From an uncultured Bacteroides sp. (lineage in GTDB: Bacteria; Bacteroidota; Bacteroidia; Bacteroidales; Bacteroidaceae), in the NCBI GenBank assembly GCA_900766005.1, contig CAAFTU010000055.1, positions 26,876 to 90,875 of the forward strand: 64,000 nt of DNA, in the 5' to 3' direction. The translations under genes and the position numbers were made by a program. Shown here one piece after another: positions 1-8,589 of the stretch (positions are counted from its first letter, which is position 1; each line of letters opens with the position of its first letter). The notes under the pieces were generated by a model. It was given only the letters and a program-made list of their open reading frames with translations. It had not been told where the DNA came from and searched no databases.

Positions 1-242
1 AAGATATCCCATCCACCGAAAACAATATCATTCAAACCAGCCAAAGGCACTACATCTTTGATAAGTTTTTCTTCATTGTTTTCCATACGCATAGTAGCCA
101 ACTGGGTAATAGACCCGATCGGCTTAGCCAGTCCTTTGCGTGAGGCCAGCGTTCCTACAATCATAGTGGTTGCAACAGCACCACCCACTCCAACTACCAA
201 AACGCCCAGACGACCAGTAGCCGGTTTAATTTCTTGTTTCAT
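1..242 (-). CDS. ino1: Myo-inositol-1-phosphate synthase, N-terminal part
   Basis: Only about the first 80 codons are present; the gene runs off the left edge. The product begins MKQEIKPATGRLGVLVVG and continues with GVGGAVATT, an N-terminal Rossmann dinucleotide-binding loop, then a stretch ending FGGWDI. This matches the NAD-dependent inositol-3-phosphate synthases of gut Bacteroides, which turn glucose-6-phosphate into inositol-3-phosphate in the cytoplasm. In Bacteroides this feeds phosphatidylinositol and inositol sphingolipid synthesis, with the lipid genes usually just downstream (outside this window). The ATG at 240-242 is preceded by a good promoter. Assignment rests on the N-terminus only. 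Confidence 0.85.
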   Translation of the reverse strand, partial: MKQEIKPATGRLGVLVVGVGGAVATTMIVGTLASRKGLAKPIGSITQLATMRMENNEEKLIKDVVPLAGLNDIVFGGWDI

Positions 243-275
243 TCCTATTCGATTAAAATTAGACTAAAGTTGTTG

Positions 276-283
276 CAAAAATA
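276..283 (-). promoter_or_regulatory. Bacteroides -7 box for ino1
   Basis: On the minus strand the sequence is TATTTTTG, an exact fit to TAnnTTTG, 33 bp before the ino1 start codon. No convincing -33 box is visible at the usual spacing. Confidence 0.55.
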
Positions 284-351
284 AGATTAATTTAATTATT
301 AATACGACTTTTGTCTGATTTATAAACATGTTTGTTAGCAGGATTTAACAT

Positions 352-783
352 TTAAAACGTCATATGCAGACTGATTCTCAAGCCTGATTTATCTATTTGA
401 AGTAAATCACGATAAGTAAGCCTCCACACATAATCCAATCTCAGCACTTTAAGAATATTTTCAATTCCAACCCCACTTACACGTAAGGAATTTTTCCCAT
501 TGCACGTGTTTCCTTGATAGGAAATGCAAACAAGCCGTCAGTCAGCGCAGGATTATTCTTATCACTCAAATGCCCATACAACCCCCTGCAAGAGACGACC
601 TCCCTCCACTTTTATTTTTTCAACAGCGGAACACGATTGAAAAGCCATCCGTTCAAGAAGTAGGTAACATCCCAGGAAAAATACGAGTCATTCATAAATT
701 CCATGGCATTCATGAGTGAATAAGATATAAATACCTGATTATCAAATACAACATAAAAAGAAAGGATGTCCGATATCGAACAC
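352..783 (-). pseudogene. Decayed 3' end of a DUF5686-family outer membrane protein gene
   Basis: Minus-strand translation gives recognisable pieces in more than one frame. Upstream piece: DNQVFISYSLMNAMEF, then YFSWDVTYFLNGWLFNRVPL, then an in-frame TAA. It resumes in the same frame with KWREVVSCRGLYGHLSD and LFAFPIKETRAMGKIPYV, then a further stop. After a frame change it ends VSGVGIENILKVLRLDYVWR followed by LTYRDLLQIDKSGLRISLHM, TF and TAA. These are the usual last ~140 residues of DUF5686 proteins (carboxypeptidase-regulatory-like domain plus beta barrel). At least one nonsense change and one frameshift interrupt it, and no intact N-terminal part is present. It fills the otherwise empty 590-bp gap before ino1. 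Confidence 0.7.
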
Positions 784-831
784 CCTGTACGCTTTTATCC
801 GCAGATATAGTTTTACTCTCTGATGCTGCAT

Positions 832-1737
832 CTACCTCAGACGCAAGCGGTCGCCCACTTCAGGCACATACTCTCCATCCTTGCGGTTCATCTTATAAAG
901 ATACTTCAGACGGATACCATATTTCTGAGAAATGCCGTGCATCGAATCACCGTCCTTTACAATATAATACGTATATTTCTTGGCAGCCTTCTTCTTTTTT
1001 GCCTTCAGATAGATGATATCCCCTGCCGTCAACGTATAGTCCTTATGCAAATCGTTATACTTCACCAGTTTCTTCCAGCTGATATCAAATTCCTTGCCCA
1101 ACTCCTTAAACGTATCACCTCCCCGGGCCACTACATACGCAATATCATTGGCGATATACACCGGATGCGGATTCATCAGCCAAGGATTCTTGCGCAGCTG
1201 ACGCTTGGAATAGATTCCTTTCGTGTCATACTTATACAAGTCATAATCCTCGATGATGGTAATCAGCCGGTTGGCATACGAAGGGTCGGTAGCATAGCCC
1301 GCCTTTTTCAATCCGCGTGCCCAGCCCCTGTAGTCGGTAATTTCCAGTTTGAAGAGAAAAGCATAGCGGGCTCCCCTGCGGAGGAAGTCAGAATGGTCCT
1401 CATACGAATCACGCGGCGTCTTGTAAGCCCGGAAACACTCGTTGGGTGCATCGTCATTGGCGCGCACCGTACGCCCTCTCCAGCTTCCCCCACATTTGAT
1501 GCCGAAATGGTTGTTGCTTCTTTTGGCCAGTTGGCTATAGCCGGCCCCGCTCTCCAGCAAGCCCTGCGCCAGCGTGATACTGGCCGGAATCTTGTGAAGC
1601 TTCATCTGCTCCACCGCCAAATCACTGTATTTATTGATGTATTCCACATACCGGCTGTTTTTGCGCTGAGCTTGTGCGCCCCAAGCCAAACAAACTGCCA
1701 ATGAAAAGAACAAAAAACGCTTTAAAAAATGCTCCAT
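832..1737 (-). CDS. Glucosaminidase (GH73-like) with two LysM repeats
   Basis: A 301-residue secreted peptidoglycan hydrolase. It starts with a signal peptide (MEHFLKRFLFFSLAVCLAWG, cut near AQA). A glucosaminidase domain follows at about residues 30-170, with ITLAQGLLESGAGYS holding the likely catalytic Glu and the family motif NNHFGIKC. Two LysM-like segments lie at about 200-245 and 257-301, and would bind the glycan backbone. Family knowledge predicts cleavage of the GlcNAc-MurNAc bond in the periplasm. The frame stays open 66 codons further upstream, but that extension has no signal sequence and runs into the divergent cdd promoter, so the start at 1737 is preferred. No partner gene is evident. 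Confidence 0.85.
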   Translation of the reverse strand: MEHFLKRFLFFSLAVCLAWGAQAQRKNSRYVEYINKYSDLAVEQMKLHKIPASITLAQGLLESGAGYSQLAKRSNNHFGIKCGGSWRGRTVRANDDAPNECFRAYKTPRDSYEDHSDFLRRGARYAFLFKLEITDYRGWARGLKKAGYATDPSYANRLITIIEDYDLYKYDTKGIYSKRQLRKNPWLMNPHPVYIANDIAYVVARGGDTFKELGKEFDISWKKLVKYNDLHKDYTLTAGDIIYLKAKKKKAAKKYTYYIVKDGDSMHGISQKYGIRLKYLYKMNRKDGEYVPEVGDRLRLR

Positions 1738-1838
1738 TTTATCAAACTCATGAAATGAATGTACACAAAAAACGAAAAGAACGCAGAGAAAACCAACTGC
1801 CATTCTGTTATTATCGCACACAAAAATCTGAAAAATAA

Positions 1839-1868
1839 TTGGGATTATCAATCTCTTTTTTAACTTTG
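1839..1868 (+). promoter_or_regulatory. Promoter of cdd
   Basis: TTG at 1839-1841, a 19-bp spacer, then TAACTTTG at 1861-1868, an exact TAnnTTTG box. It lies 35 bp before the cdd ATG in the divergent gap. Confidence 0.65.
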
Positions 1869-1903
1869 TAACATTATTTGTAAAAACCAATACCCCAACG
1901 CGT

Positions 1904-2383
1904 ATGAAAGAACTTGTAATTTCCACCCTTGTCAAAGTCTATCAATATGATGAATTGAGCGAAAGCGATCAGGAACTGCTGACCAACGCGATGGATGCCA
2001 CCCGCCGCAGCTATGCACCTTACTCCCGGTTCTCCGTCGGTGCAGCCGCACGCTTGGCCAACGGAATCGTAGTGACAGGAACAAATCAGGAAAACGCCGC
2101 CTATCCGTCGGGATTGTGCGCCGAACGGACCACTCTTTTCTTTGCCAACTCTCAATATCCCGACCAGCCGGTAGATACCCTGGCCATTGCAGCCAAGACA
2201 GAGAAAGATTTCATCGACACCCCCATACCTCCCTGCGGTGCCTGCCGCCAGGTCATGCTCGAAACCGAGAAACGCTACGGACAGCCCCTGCGGGTTTTGC
2301 TCTATGGCAAGAAAGGTATTTATGAAATCCGCAGTGTAAGCGATTTACTTCCGCTCTCGTTTGACGCCTCGGCAATGGAATAA
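1904..2383 (+). CDS. cdd: Cytidine deaminase
   Basis: A 159-residue cytoplasmic enzyme that deaminates cytidine and deoxycytidine to uridine forms in pyrimidine salvage. The zinc site is complete: LCAERTTLF supplies one Cys and the proton-shuttling Glu, and PPCGACRQ supplies the other two Cys. The substrate-binding N-terminal motif (YAPYSRFSVGAA) and NQENAAYPSGLCAERT are also present. Length and the three-Cys pattern fit the homotetrameric class. The gene is single and divergent from the glucosaminidase gene, with its own promoter. A short repeat begins just after its stop codon. Confidence 0.95.
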   Translation: MKELVISTLVKVYQYDELSESDQELLTNAMDATRRSYAPYSRFSVGAAARLANGIVVTGTNQENAAYPSGLCAERTTLFFANSQYPDQPVDTLAIAAKTEKDFIDTPIPPCGACRQVMLETEKRYGQPLRVLLYGKKGIYEIRSVSDLLPLSFDASAME

Positions 2384-2386
2384 AAC

Positions 2387-2513
2387 GACTCAAAGCAGCA
2401 CACTGCAGCAGAAGAATACTTCAGAAAAAAGTACTTCAAAGCAGCACACTGCAGCAAAAAAAAGACTTTTAAAGAAAAAAGACTTTTAAAGAAGAAGAAT
2501 ACTTCAGAAGAAA
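2387..2513. repeat. Short direct repeats after cdd
   Basis: Beginning about 4 bases after the cdd stop codon. A 20-base word (tcaaagcagcacactgcagc) occurs at 2389-2408 and again at 2434-2453, interleaved with degenerate copies of aagaatacttcaga and aaagacttttaaaga. No coding frame is convincing here. Confidence 0.7.
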
Positions 2514-2522
2514 AAGCAAAAA

Positions 2523-2555
2523 GAGGGGGCATCACTTCAATAGCGATGCCCCCTC
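2523..2555 (-). terminator. Rho-independent terminator of pgm
   Basis: A perfect 11-bp stem (gagggggcatc paired with gatgccccctc) with an 11-base loop. Read on the minus strand it is followed by TTTTTGCTTTTT. It lies 30 bp past the phosphoglucomutase stop codon and may also stop cdd transcripts. Confidence 0.85.
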
Positions 2556-2584
2556 ATTCTATTCTGTAATTAAGAAAGAAACGA

Positions 2585-4327
2585 TCAGATACCCAACGAT
2601 TTCTTCACAGCTTCCACTTTCTTCACAGCTTCTGCTTCAGCAGATGCATAGCAATTAGCGCAGCCCATCTGACCCTTCACTTCCATGTAGAACTTAATCT
2701 TCGGTTCAGTGCCTGAAGGACGTACAGATACCTTGCTTCCGTCTCCAGTGAAATACTGCAGCACGTTCGAAGTTTCCGGCATATCGAGATCCGATACATT
2801 GCCTTCCGCATCCGTCTGCTTCAAAGTCTTGTAGTCTTTGCTCAGCACCACTTTCGAGCCACCCAGTTCTTTCGGAGGATTAGCGCGGAAGTTTTCCATC
2901 ATCGCCTTGATTTCTTCAGCACCGCTCTTACCCGGTTTCACCACATTCACCGTTGTTTCCTTAGAGAAGCCATATTCCACATAGATATCCATCAAGATAT
3001 CATACAGCGTCTTGCCCTGATCTTTGGCCCAAGCACAGATTTCAGCCAGCAAAGAGCAAGCAGAAACAGCATCTTTATCGCGCACAAAGTCTTCAGCCAA
3101 GAATCCATAGCTTTCCTCACCGCCACCGATGTACTGCTGTTTGCCTTCGCGCAGACGAATTTCACGTGCAATCCACTTGAAGCCTGTGTAGCAGTCGAAC
3201 ATTTCCACGTTGTTCTTGTCGGCCACTGCCTTAATCAGTTCGGTCGTCACGATAGTCTTCACCACGAAGTCGCCCGGCTGCATCTTGCCCGTAGCCAGAC
3301 GGTTTTTGATGATGTAGTACAAGAACAGCAGACAGGTCTGGTTACCGTTGACCAGCACCCATTCGCCCTTCTTGTCCTTGCAAGCCATACCCACACGGTC
3401 GGCATCCGGGTCACTGGCCATCACGATATCCGCATTGATTTTCTTAGCCAGTTCGATAGCCAGCGTCAGCGCTTCCGCATTTTCAGGGTTCGGAGAAACC
3501 ACCGTCGGGAAATTACCGTCCTTCACCATCTGCGGTTCCACGAGGTTCACATTTTCAAAGCCCCATTCCTTCAGCGAGCGCGGAATCAGCGTACGTCCGG
3601 CACCGTGCAACGGAGTATAAACAATGTTCAAATCTTTCTGACGGCTGATCACTTCCGGGTCGATAGAGATACCATGCACCATTTCCAGGTACACTTTATC
3701 CACTTCCTCACCGATAATCTGAATCAGCTCCTTGTTGCCTTCAAACTTCACATCGTCCACAGAAACCTTGTTCACCTCATCAATGATAGCCGTATCGTGC
3801 GGAGCCAGCACCTGAGCACCGTCATCCCAATACGCCTTGTAACCGTTGTATTCGCGCGGGTTGTGGCTGGCAGTGATGTTGATACCGCTCTGACAGCCCA
3901 GATGGCGGATAGCGAAAGACACCTCCGGAGTAGGACGCAAGTCGTCAAACAGATACACCTTGATGCCGTTGGCAGAGAAAATGTCGGCAGAAATCTCGGC
4001 AAAGAGACGGCTGTTGTTGCGGCAGTCATGGCCCACCACTACAGAAATCTGGTCTTTACCTGCAAAACATTTGTTCAGATAGTTGGCCAAGCCCTGTGTA
4101 GCCAGACCCACTGTATAGATATTCATACGGTTGCTGCCCACGCCCATAATACCGCGCAGACCGCCTGTACCGAATTCCAAATCTTTATAGAAAGCTTCAA
4201 TTAATTCTGTCTTATCTTCGCTGGCCAACATACGTTTCACTTCGGCCTGAGTTTCTGCGTCATAAGCCGGGGTTAGCCATTTCTCGGCTTTCTCAGTAAC
4301 CTGCTTGATCAATTCTTGATTTTCCAT
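2585..4327 (-). CDS. Phosphoglucomutase / phosphomannomutase family enzyme
   Basis: A 580-residue alpha-D-phosphohexomutase. All four active-site loops are visible: the phosphoserine loop ITASHNPREYNGYK, the metal-binding loop DPDADRVGMA, the sugar-binding loop GGEESYGFL and the phosphate-binding loop RPSGTEPKIKFY. Length and loop spacing fit the PGM2-like branch common in Bacteroides, which interconverts glucose-1-phosphate and glucose-6-phosphate (some members also act on pentose or mannose phosphates). It is cytoplasmic and links glycolysis to glycan precursor synthesis. It is transcribed alone, with its own promoter and terminator. Substrate preference cannot be read from sequence, so no symbol is given. 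Confidence 0.93.
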   Translation of the reverse strand: MENQELIKQVTEKAEKWLTPAYDAETQAEVKRMLASEDKTELIEAFYKDLEFGTGGLRGIMGVGSNRMNIYTVGLATQGLANYLNKCFAGKDQISVVVGHDCRNNSRLFAEISADIFSANGIKVYLFDDLRPTPEVSFAIRHLGCQSGINITASHNPREYNGYKAYWDDGAQVLAPHDTAIIDEVNKVSVDDVKFEGNKELIQIIGEEVDKVYLEMVHGISIDPEVISRQKDLNIVYTPLHGAGRTLIPRSLKEWGFENVNLVEPQMVKDGNFPTVVSPNPENAEALTLAIELAKKINADIVMASDPDADRVGMACKDKKGEWVLVNGNQTCLLFLYYIIKNRLATGKMQPGDFVVKTIVTTELIKAVADKNNVEMFDCYTGFKWIAREIRLREGKQQYIGGGEESYGFLAEDFVRDKDAVSACSLLAEICAWAKDQGKTLYDILMDIYVEYGFSKETTVNVVKPGKSGAEEIKAMMENFRANPPKELGGSKVVLSKDYKTLKQTDAEGNVSDLDMPETSNVLQYFTGDGSKVSVRPSGTEPKIKFYMEVKGQMGCANCYASAEAEAVKKVEAVKKSLGI

Positions 4328-4378
4328 TTCGATTATTATTTTTACGGTTAATAAATTATTTCAAACTAGTTCAGCTCA

Positions 4379-4386
4379 CAAATGTA
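4379..4386 (-). promoter_or_regulatory. -7 box upstream of phosphoglucomutase
   Basis: TACATTTG on the minus strand, an exact TAnnTTTG match 51 bp before the start codon. The -33 element is not obvious. Confidence 0.5.
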
Positions 4387-4432
4387 AAAGAATAAGTTTA
4401 TAAAACCTAACGAATTAAAAGATTATTGCGTT

Positions 4433-6070
4433 TTATTTCACCAAATATCTTTCTCCGGTTTGCTTCACATACTCCTTCAAAAAGTCGGCAGGATATCCCG
4501 GACGGATAACGCCGGCCGGCTCACCGATTTCGTTCCGTTCAAACTGTCCGTTCTTCACGCGCTTCACCACCCCGTCGTTGTATTTCACAATCAGGAACGT
4601 TCCCAGCTGCTTCCAGGTTTCAAACGAGCTTTGCGCACACATATGAGTGTAGTTGGTGAGGAACCGCACAGCCGCCTTCTTGTCTTTTTCCAGCAAGCTT
4701 GCTGCTGTCTGTTCGATGCCTGCCTGTGCCTGAAGGAAGGTCGATTCAATCTCCTGCTGCGTAGCGCGCACATCGCCCATCATCAGGTCGTAGCGCGGAT
4801 ACACCATGTTGGCCACCCAGTTGTAGATCCAGAAAGCCGAATTCCAAGAGAAAGTGATGTAGTCGGCTCCGTTCACCCGGGTGTAACATTCGGGCGCTTT
4901 CGTAGCACAGCAATACACCGGCACATACACCGTCATGTTGGCATCATCCACGCCAAACCACAGCACACCGCCCACGGCGTCGGGCATCGAAGCACGCATC
5001 TGAGCCACGAAGACGAAAGCCGACTGCTGCGTAGAGATGGGGCGTTCGTTGAAATATTTCTTGCCGTCCACTTCAAACTCGAGCGGAGAAAGGCGGTAGG
5101 GTGTCTTGTAGGGACCTGCACCGAAATCGTTGGTAATGTCCAGCGGCGTACCCTCATAATGGTCGCGCATCATCTGCTGCACATCCTGCACCGAAAGTTT
5201 GCGGTTGGGCTTGACGAAGAGCGGCATCGGCTCATCCGTTTCCCCCTGGATGTAGGGCAGCAATTCCTTCCCAAGGTCGGTATAGCGGTTGTAGAAACTC
5301 CACACACGCGCCTCGCAGTAACGGCGGGCACCGAAGTCGAGCGGTGCATACGCACGCGAGAAGCTGAAGTCCTTGTTCACCCCGCTGAAATATCCCTTTT
5401 CTCGGGCAAAAGAAATCACGTCGGGTGCATACAGGCAGTTGTCCTTATCGCTCATATTAAACTGATGGATGCGTGAATGGTTGGCATGCGCCGTAATGCA
5501 ATCATCGGGCACCCGCACCGCTACCCACACCGCACCGCGGATACCGGGTCCCTTGCCGATCATCTCCATGATCCACACTTCATTGGGGTCGGCAATGGTA
5601 AACGACTCGCCGCTGCTGTAGTAGCCATACTCCTGCACCAGGTCGGTCATCACCTTGATGGCCTCACGGGCCGTACGTGAACGCTGCAGAGCGATATAAA
5701 TCAGGCTGCCGTAATCGAGGATACCCGTCGTATCACACAGTTCCGGACGACCCCCGAAAGTCGTTTCGGCAATCGTGAGCTGAAACTCATTCATATTGCC
5801 AATCACGTTGTAAGTCTGACGTGCCTGCTCAATTTCTCCCAGATACTTGCCCGTATCCCATTCATACACTTTCATCATTGTGCCCTTGGGGTACGTAGCC
5901 GCCGGATAATGATACAGTTCACCAAACAGCCCGTACGAGTCGGCCGAATAGGAAACAAGAGTCGACCCGTCGGCCGAAGCATTCTTGCCGACAATCAGGT
6001 TGGTACAGGCAAACGAGTTTGCCACAGCCGCCACCAATAAAGCAGCACACCACATGAGTTTTTTCTTCAT
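4433..6070 (-). CDS. C69-family dipeptidase
   Basis: A 545-residue secreted peptidase. The signal peptide MKKKLMWCAALLVAAVANSF ends directly before ACTNLIVGK, so Cys22 becomes the N-terminal catalytic nucleophile, as in the Ntn-hydrolase C69 (U34) family. Other family blocks follow: DGSTLVSYSADSYG, SFTIADPNEVWIMEM and the C-terminal core near FSWNSAFWIYNWVANMVYPR. Members cleave dipeptides; in Bacteroidetes they are periplasmic and help peptide use. It lies about 200 bp downstream of the M23 peptidase gene on the same strand, a small cluster of exported peptidases. The intervening gap holds an imperfect repeat of tctatttctacttt (6120-6149). Confidence 0.9.
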   Translation of the reverse strand: MKKKLMWCAALLVAAVANSFACTNLIVGKNASADGSTLVSYSADSYGLFGELYHYPAATYPKGTMMKVYEWDTGKYLGEIEQARQTYNVIGNMNEFQLTIAETTFGGRPELCDTTGILDYGSLIYIALQRSRTAREAIKVMTDLVQEYGYYSSGESFTIADPNEVWIMEMIGKGPGIRGAVWVAVRVPDDCITAHANHSRIHQFNMSDKDNCLYAPDVISFAREKGYFSGVNKDFSFSRAYAPLDFGARRYCEARVWSFYNRYTDLGKELLPYIQGETDEPMPLFVKPNRKLSVQDVQQMMRDHYEGTPLDITNDFGAGPYKTPYRLSPLEFEVDGKKYFNERPISTQQSAFVFVAQMRASMPDAVGGVLWFGVDDANMTVYVPVYCCATKAPECYTRVNGADYITFSWNSAFWIYNWVANMVYPRYDLMMGDVRATQQEIESTFLQAQAGIEQTAASLLEKDKKAAVRFLTNYTHMCAQSSFETWKQLGTFLIVKYNDGVVKRVKNGQFERNEIGEPAGVIRPGYPADFLKEYVKQTGERYLVK

Positions 6071-6232
6071 ATTACTATATTTTAAAAAATTGATTTTACT
6101 CAGTCAGTTCCTAATTTTATTCTATTTCTACTTTGTTCTATTTCTACTTTAAAATTCCAATTCCTCCCTATCATCTATCAATCGTAGAATTCTTCCTTCT
6201 TACTATTTGTTTTTTTGTGCTGTTAAAGCAGA

Positions 6233-6280
6233 AAAAACGAGTTCAACAATTACCAGAAAAACGAGCTTAACAGTTACCAG
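6233..6280. repeat. 24-bp direct repeat containing the M23 gene stop codon
   Basis: Two adjacent 24-bp units (6233-6256 and 6257-6280) with few mismatches. On the minus strand each begins CTGGTAA. The unit at 6257-6280 carries the real last codon and TAA stop of the M23 peptidase gene; the other is a copy just downstream. A third partial copy (CTGCTTTAACAG) follows. Confidence 0.8.
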
Positions 6281-8049
6281 ACGAACGTCTCCCTCACCAC
6301 CGACGTATTGCCGCAGGCATCCGTGGCCGTGAGTTCCACCACATGCTTTCCTCTCCGGGGCCAGCGCTTCTCATCCAGCTTACATTCCCAGACAGACTGC
6401 ACGATATTGGGGCGTCCGAAGAGCGCAAACTCCCCGTCGATGGTGCCCCGGTAAGACACGATACCCGTCTCCTTGTCCTTCAGGCGGAACACCACCTTCC
6501 TGTTCTTGGCCCACTGCTGTTTGCCCACCGCCGTAATCTGCGGCGGCACCGTGTCCACAGCCACCGTAAACGTGCCCAGTTCGCGCACCGAAGCCACCAG
6601 CGCCCCGTCTTCATACCGACCGCCCACACTGTATTTCCGGCCCTTCGCATTCACCCGGGCCACATAATACTTCGTTGAATCCTCCACCGGGCGGTTGCGT
6701 AAAGCAATGCGCAGCTTGGCCGCCCCGTGCAGCGGCACCGGCCGGCTGCTCACCTGATACGTATGCGCCACCGCCCCACTATCCGTTTTCAGCGAGCGGC
6801 TGAGCAGACAATCGTCATACAGCATCCCGCGGGGGATAACCAGGTGAAATCCCGGATCCTGCAACACATTCACCCGGTCCCAAGCCAGAAACGACCGGTC
6901 GAGGCGATCCACCGCCGGCACCGGCTGCTTGCGTCCGCGCACCGTGAAGCGACACTTCGACACATTGCCAAACACATCCGAGAGCGTATAGACAAAGCGG
7001 TAATCGCACTCCTCATCGATGCAGATCAGTCCCCGCTGCCCGTTAGCCGCCTGCAGCATCCGGAGGCGGTTGCCGGGTTCGACAAACGACTTCATGTAGC
7101 TGCCATACGTCCACGAGTTGATCATCCGGTTCTCCTCCTGCGAGAAGCGGTCCACCGTGCTGCGGAACACCTCCTCGCCGTCCACCTCCAGCACCACCGA
7201 ATACACCCCGTAATGATTGTGCACCCCGTCCATATAGTCATACGCCTTGATACCCACACCGATCAGGCCCCACGCCTGCACCGGTGTCTGGCGGTCGAGA
7301 GCCACCGCCTTCGGCTTCTGCTGTCCGTCCACCACTCCCCGTCCCAGCTGCGGAAACACCATCAGTCCGCTGGCCTTGGGAGCGCGCGTATCCTTGATTT
7401 TCGAAGCAAAGAAAGGCATCGGGTCCACATAATCGCCCGACTCCGTTTCAAACAAGTCGAGATGCAGATGCGGTCCGAACGAATAACCCGTATTGCCGCT
7501 CCAGGCAATCTGCTCCCCCCGCCTCACCGGATACTCGTCCGGCTCGGGCACGATCTCCACCTCCCAGCTCTCCGAGTCATACTGCAACATCTCCACCCGC
7601 TGGGCGATAGCCGGCATAAAGCCGTCCAGATGGCGATTCACCGTGTGATAGCCGTTGTCATAGTGCACATCGAGCACATAGCCCGATCCGTTCGTCACCC
7701 GGATACGCGAAATATACCCGTCGGCCAACGCCCGCACCGGCTTGCCTACCACGCCCCCCGTCTTGAAATCAAGTCCTCCGTGGAAATGATTGGAGCGCAG
7801 CTCACCGAAGTTTCCGCTCAGCGTAAGCGGAAAGTCGAACGGCGGCACCATCGTCGGGCGTTCAGCAACCTCCGCTTGCAGATTCTGCAAATCCTGCGGG
7901 TCCTGCAAACCCTGCGAGTCCTGATGATGATGCGGGTCCTGCTGATACTGATCCTCACTCGGCTGATGCAGGTTCGGCTGAGCGTAGAGGGCACAGCAGG
8001 CAGTAAGCAGCCAGCCCGCCGCCATTTGCCTGGGCAGAAAGTCCTTCAT
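6274..8049 (-). CDS. M23-family metallopeptidase (secreted)
   Basis: A 591-residue exported protein. The start at 8049 gives MKDFLPRQMAAGWLLTACCA, a signal peptide ending near LYAQ; 19 more in-frame codons upstream do not improve it. A low-complexity segment rich in Gln, His and Asp (QDSQGLQDPQDLQNLQ) follows. The LytM/M23 zinc-peptidase domain covers about residues 75-220, with the HGGLD and GPHLHLDL zinc motifs, so it should be active on peptidoglycan cross-bridges or related peptides. The remaining ~370 residues look like beta-rich surface or Ig-like modules. The Gln-Asp stretch is coded by a small DNA repeat. The last codon and stop are duplicated downstream. Confidence 0.88.
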   Translation of the reverse strand: MKDFLPRQMAAGWLLTACCALYAQPNLHQPSEDQYQQDPHHHQDSQGLQDPQDLQNLQAEVAERPTMVPPFDFPLTLSGNFGELRSNHFHGGLDFKTGGVVGKPVRALADGYISRIRVTNGSGYVLDVHYDNGYHTVNRHLDGFMPAIAQRVEMLQYDSESWEVEIVPEPDEYPVRRGEQIAWSGNTGYSFGPHLHLDLFETESGDYVDPMPFFASKIKDTRAPKASGLMVFPQLGRGVVDGQQKPKAVALDRQTPVQAWGLIGVGIKAYDYMDGVHNHYGVYSVVLEVDGEEVFRSTVDRFSQEENRMINSWTYGSYMKSFVEPGNRLRMLQAANGQRGLICIDEECDYRFVYTLSDVFGNVSKCRFTVRGRKQPVPAVDRLDRSFLAWDRVNVLQDPGFHLVIPRGMLYDDCLLSRSLKTDSGAVAHTYQVSSRPVPLHGAAKLRIALRNRPVEDSTKYYVARVNAKGRKYSVGGRYEDGALVASVRELGTFTVAVDTVPPQITAVGKQQWAKNRKVVFRLKDKETGIVSYRGTIDGEFALFGRPNIVQSVWECKLDEKRWPRRGKHVVELTATDACGNTSVVRETFVW

Positions 8050-8134
8050 ACCTCCTTTTATCATTGTTTTCAATACCCATTCTTTTATTCTCATTCTATT
8101 ACTCAATTTATTTTCTGCTTTTATCCGTTTATTT

Positions 8135-8220
8135 CCGATATCCGACTGCTTTACTCCGATATCCGACAGTTTTATTACAGATATCAGACAGTTTTATTAC
8201 AGATATCAGACAGCTTAATT
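8135..8220. repeat. Four tandem 21-22-bp units
   Basis: Units begin at 8135, 8156, 8178 and 8200 and follow the pattern ccgatatccgacagttttatta with c/a changes. They lie between the M23 gene and its probable promoter, within the 5' untranslated region. No other gap in the window shares this unit. Confidence 0.8.
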
Positions 8221-8233
8221 CTGATTCTCTCCG

Positions 8234-8241
8234 CAAATGTA
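8234..8241 (-). promoter_or_regulatory. -7 box upstream of the M23 peptidase gene
   Basis: TACATTTG on the minus strand fits TAnnTTTG exactly. It predicts a leader of about 180 nt that contains the 21-22-bp repeats. Confidence 0.5.
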
Positions 8242-8320
8242 CATTATTCTCCGAAAAAAAAGAAATATCGCTCTACAGCAAAACTGCAGTAAGCTGCTCG
8301 AAAGCGAAAATCAAAACAAC

Positions 8321-8445
8321 AACTGACACAACTGATACAACTGACACAACTGATACAACTGATTCGACTAATTAACTGATTCGACTAATTAACTGATACA
8401 ACTGATTCAACTAATTAATTAATTCGACTGATTCGACTGATTCAA
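8321..8445. repeat. 9-bp unit tandem repeat array
   Basis: A run of 9-bp units alternating aactgacac, aactgatac and aactgattc, broken by gactaatt inserts, about a dozen units in all. No open frame or RNA fold is evident. It occupies most of the gap between the two divergent promoters. Confidence 0.85.
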
Positions 8446-8545
8446 CAAGGAGAAATGGAAGCAATAAAGAGCAAAAAGCAAGTTAATTAATCTTTTAATT
8501 GTCATTTTAAACCCTCTTCAGGTAGCAAAATAGCATTTAATTGCT

Positions 8546-8553
8546 TATTTTTG
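8546..8553 (+). promoter_or_regulatory. -7 box of the metalloprotease-SusCD operon
   Basis: TATTTTTG, an exact TAnnTTTG match, 36 bp before the start codon of the metalloprotease gene. A -33 box is weak. Confidence 0.55.
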
Positions 8554-8589
8554 CGACGTTTTTAATCATATATAAAAATAAAGAGATCA

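Noticed and set aside
823..1704. 293-codon open frame on the plus strand
   Set aside because: It lies wholly antisense to the glucosaminidase gene and has no recognisable family; it reflects codon bias of the real gene.
6727..8292. 521-codon open frame on the plus strand
   Set aside because: Antisense to the M23 peptidase gene, His/Arg-rich by complement of its codons; its tail runs through the 21-22-bp repeats.
8321..8445. CRISPR array
   Set aside because: Units are 9 bp and contiguous, with no constant repeat and unique spacers; there are no cas genes. The same holds for the other repeat arrays.
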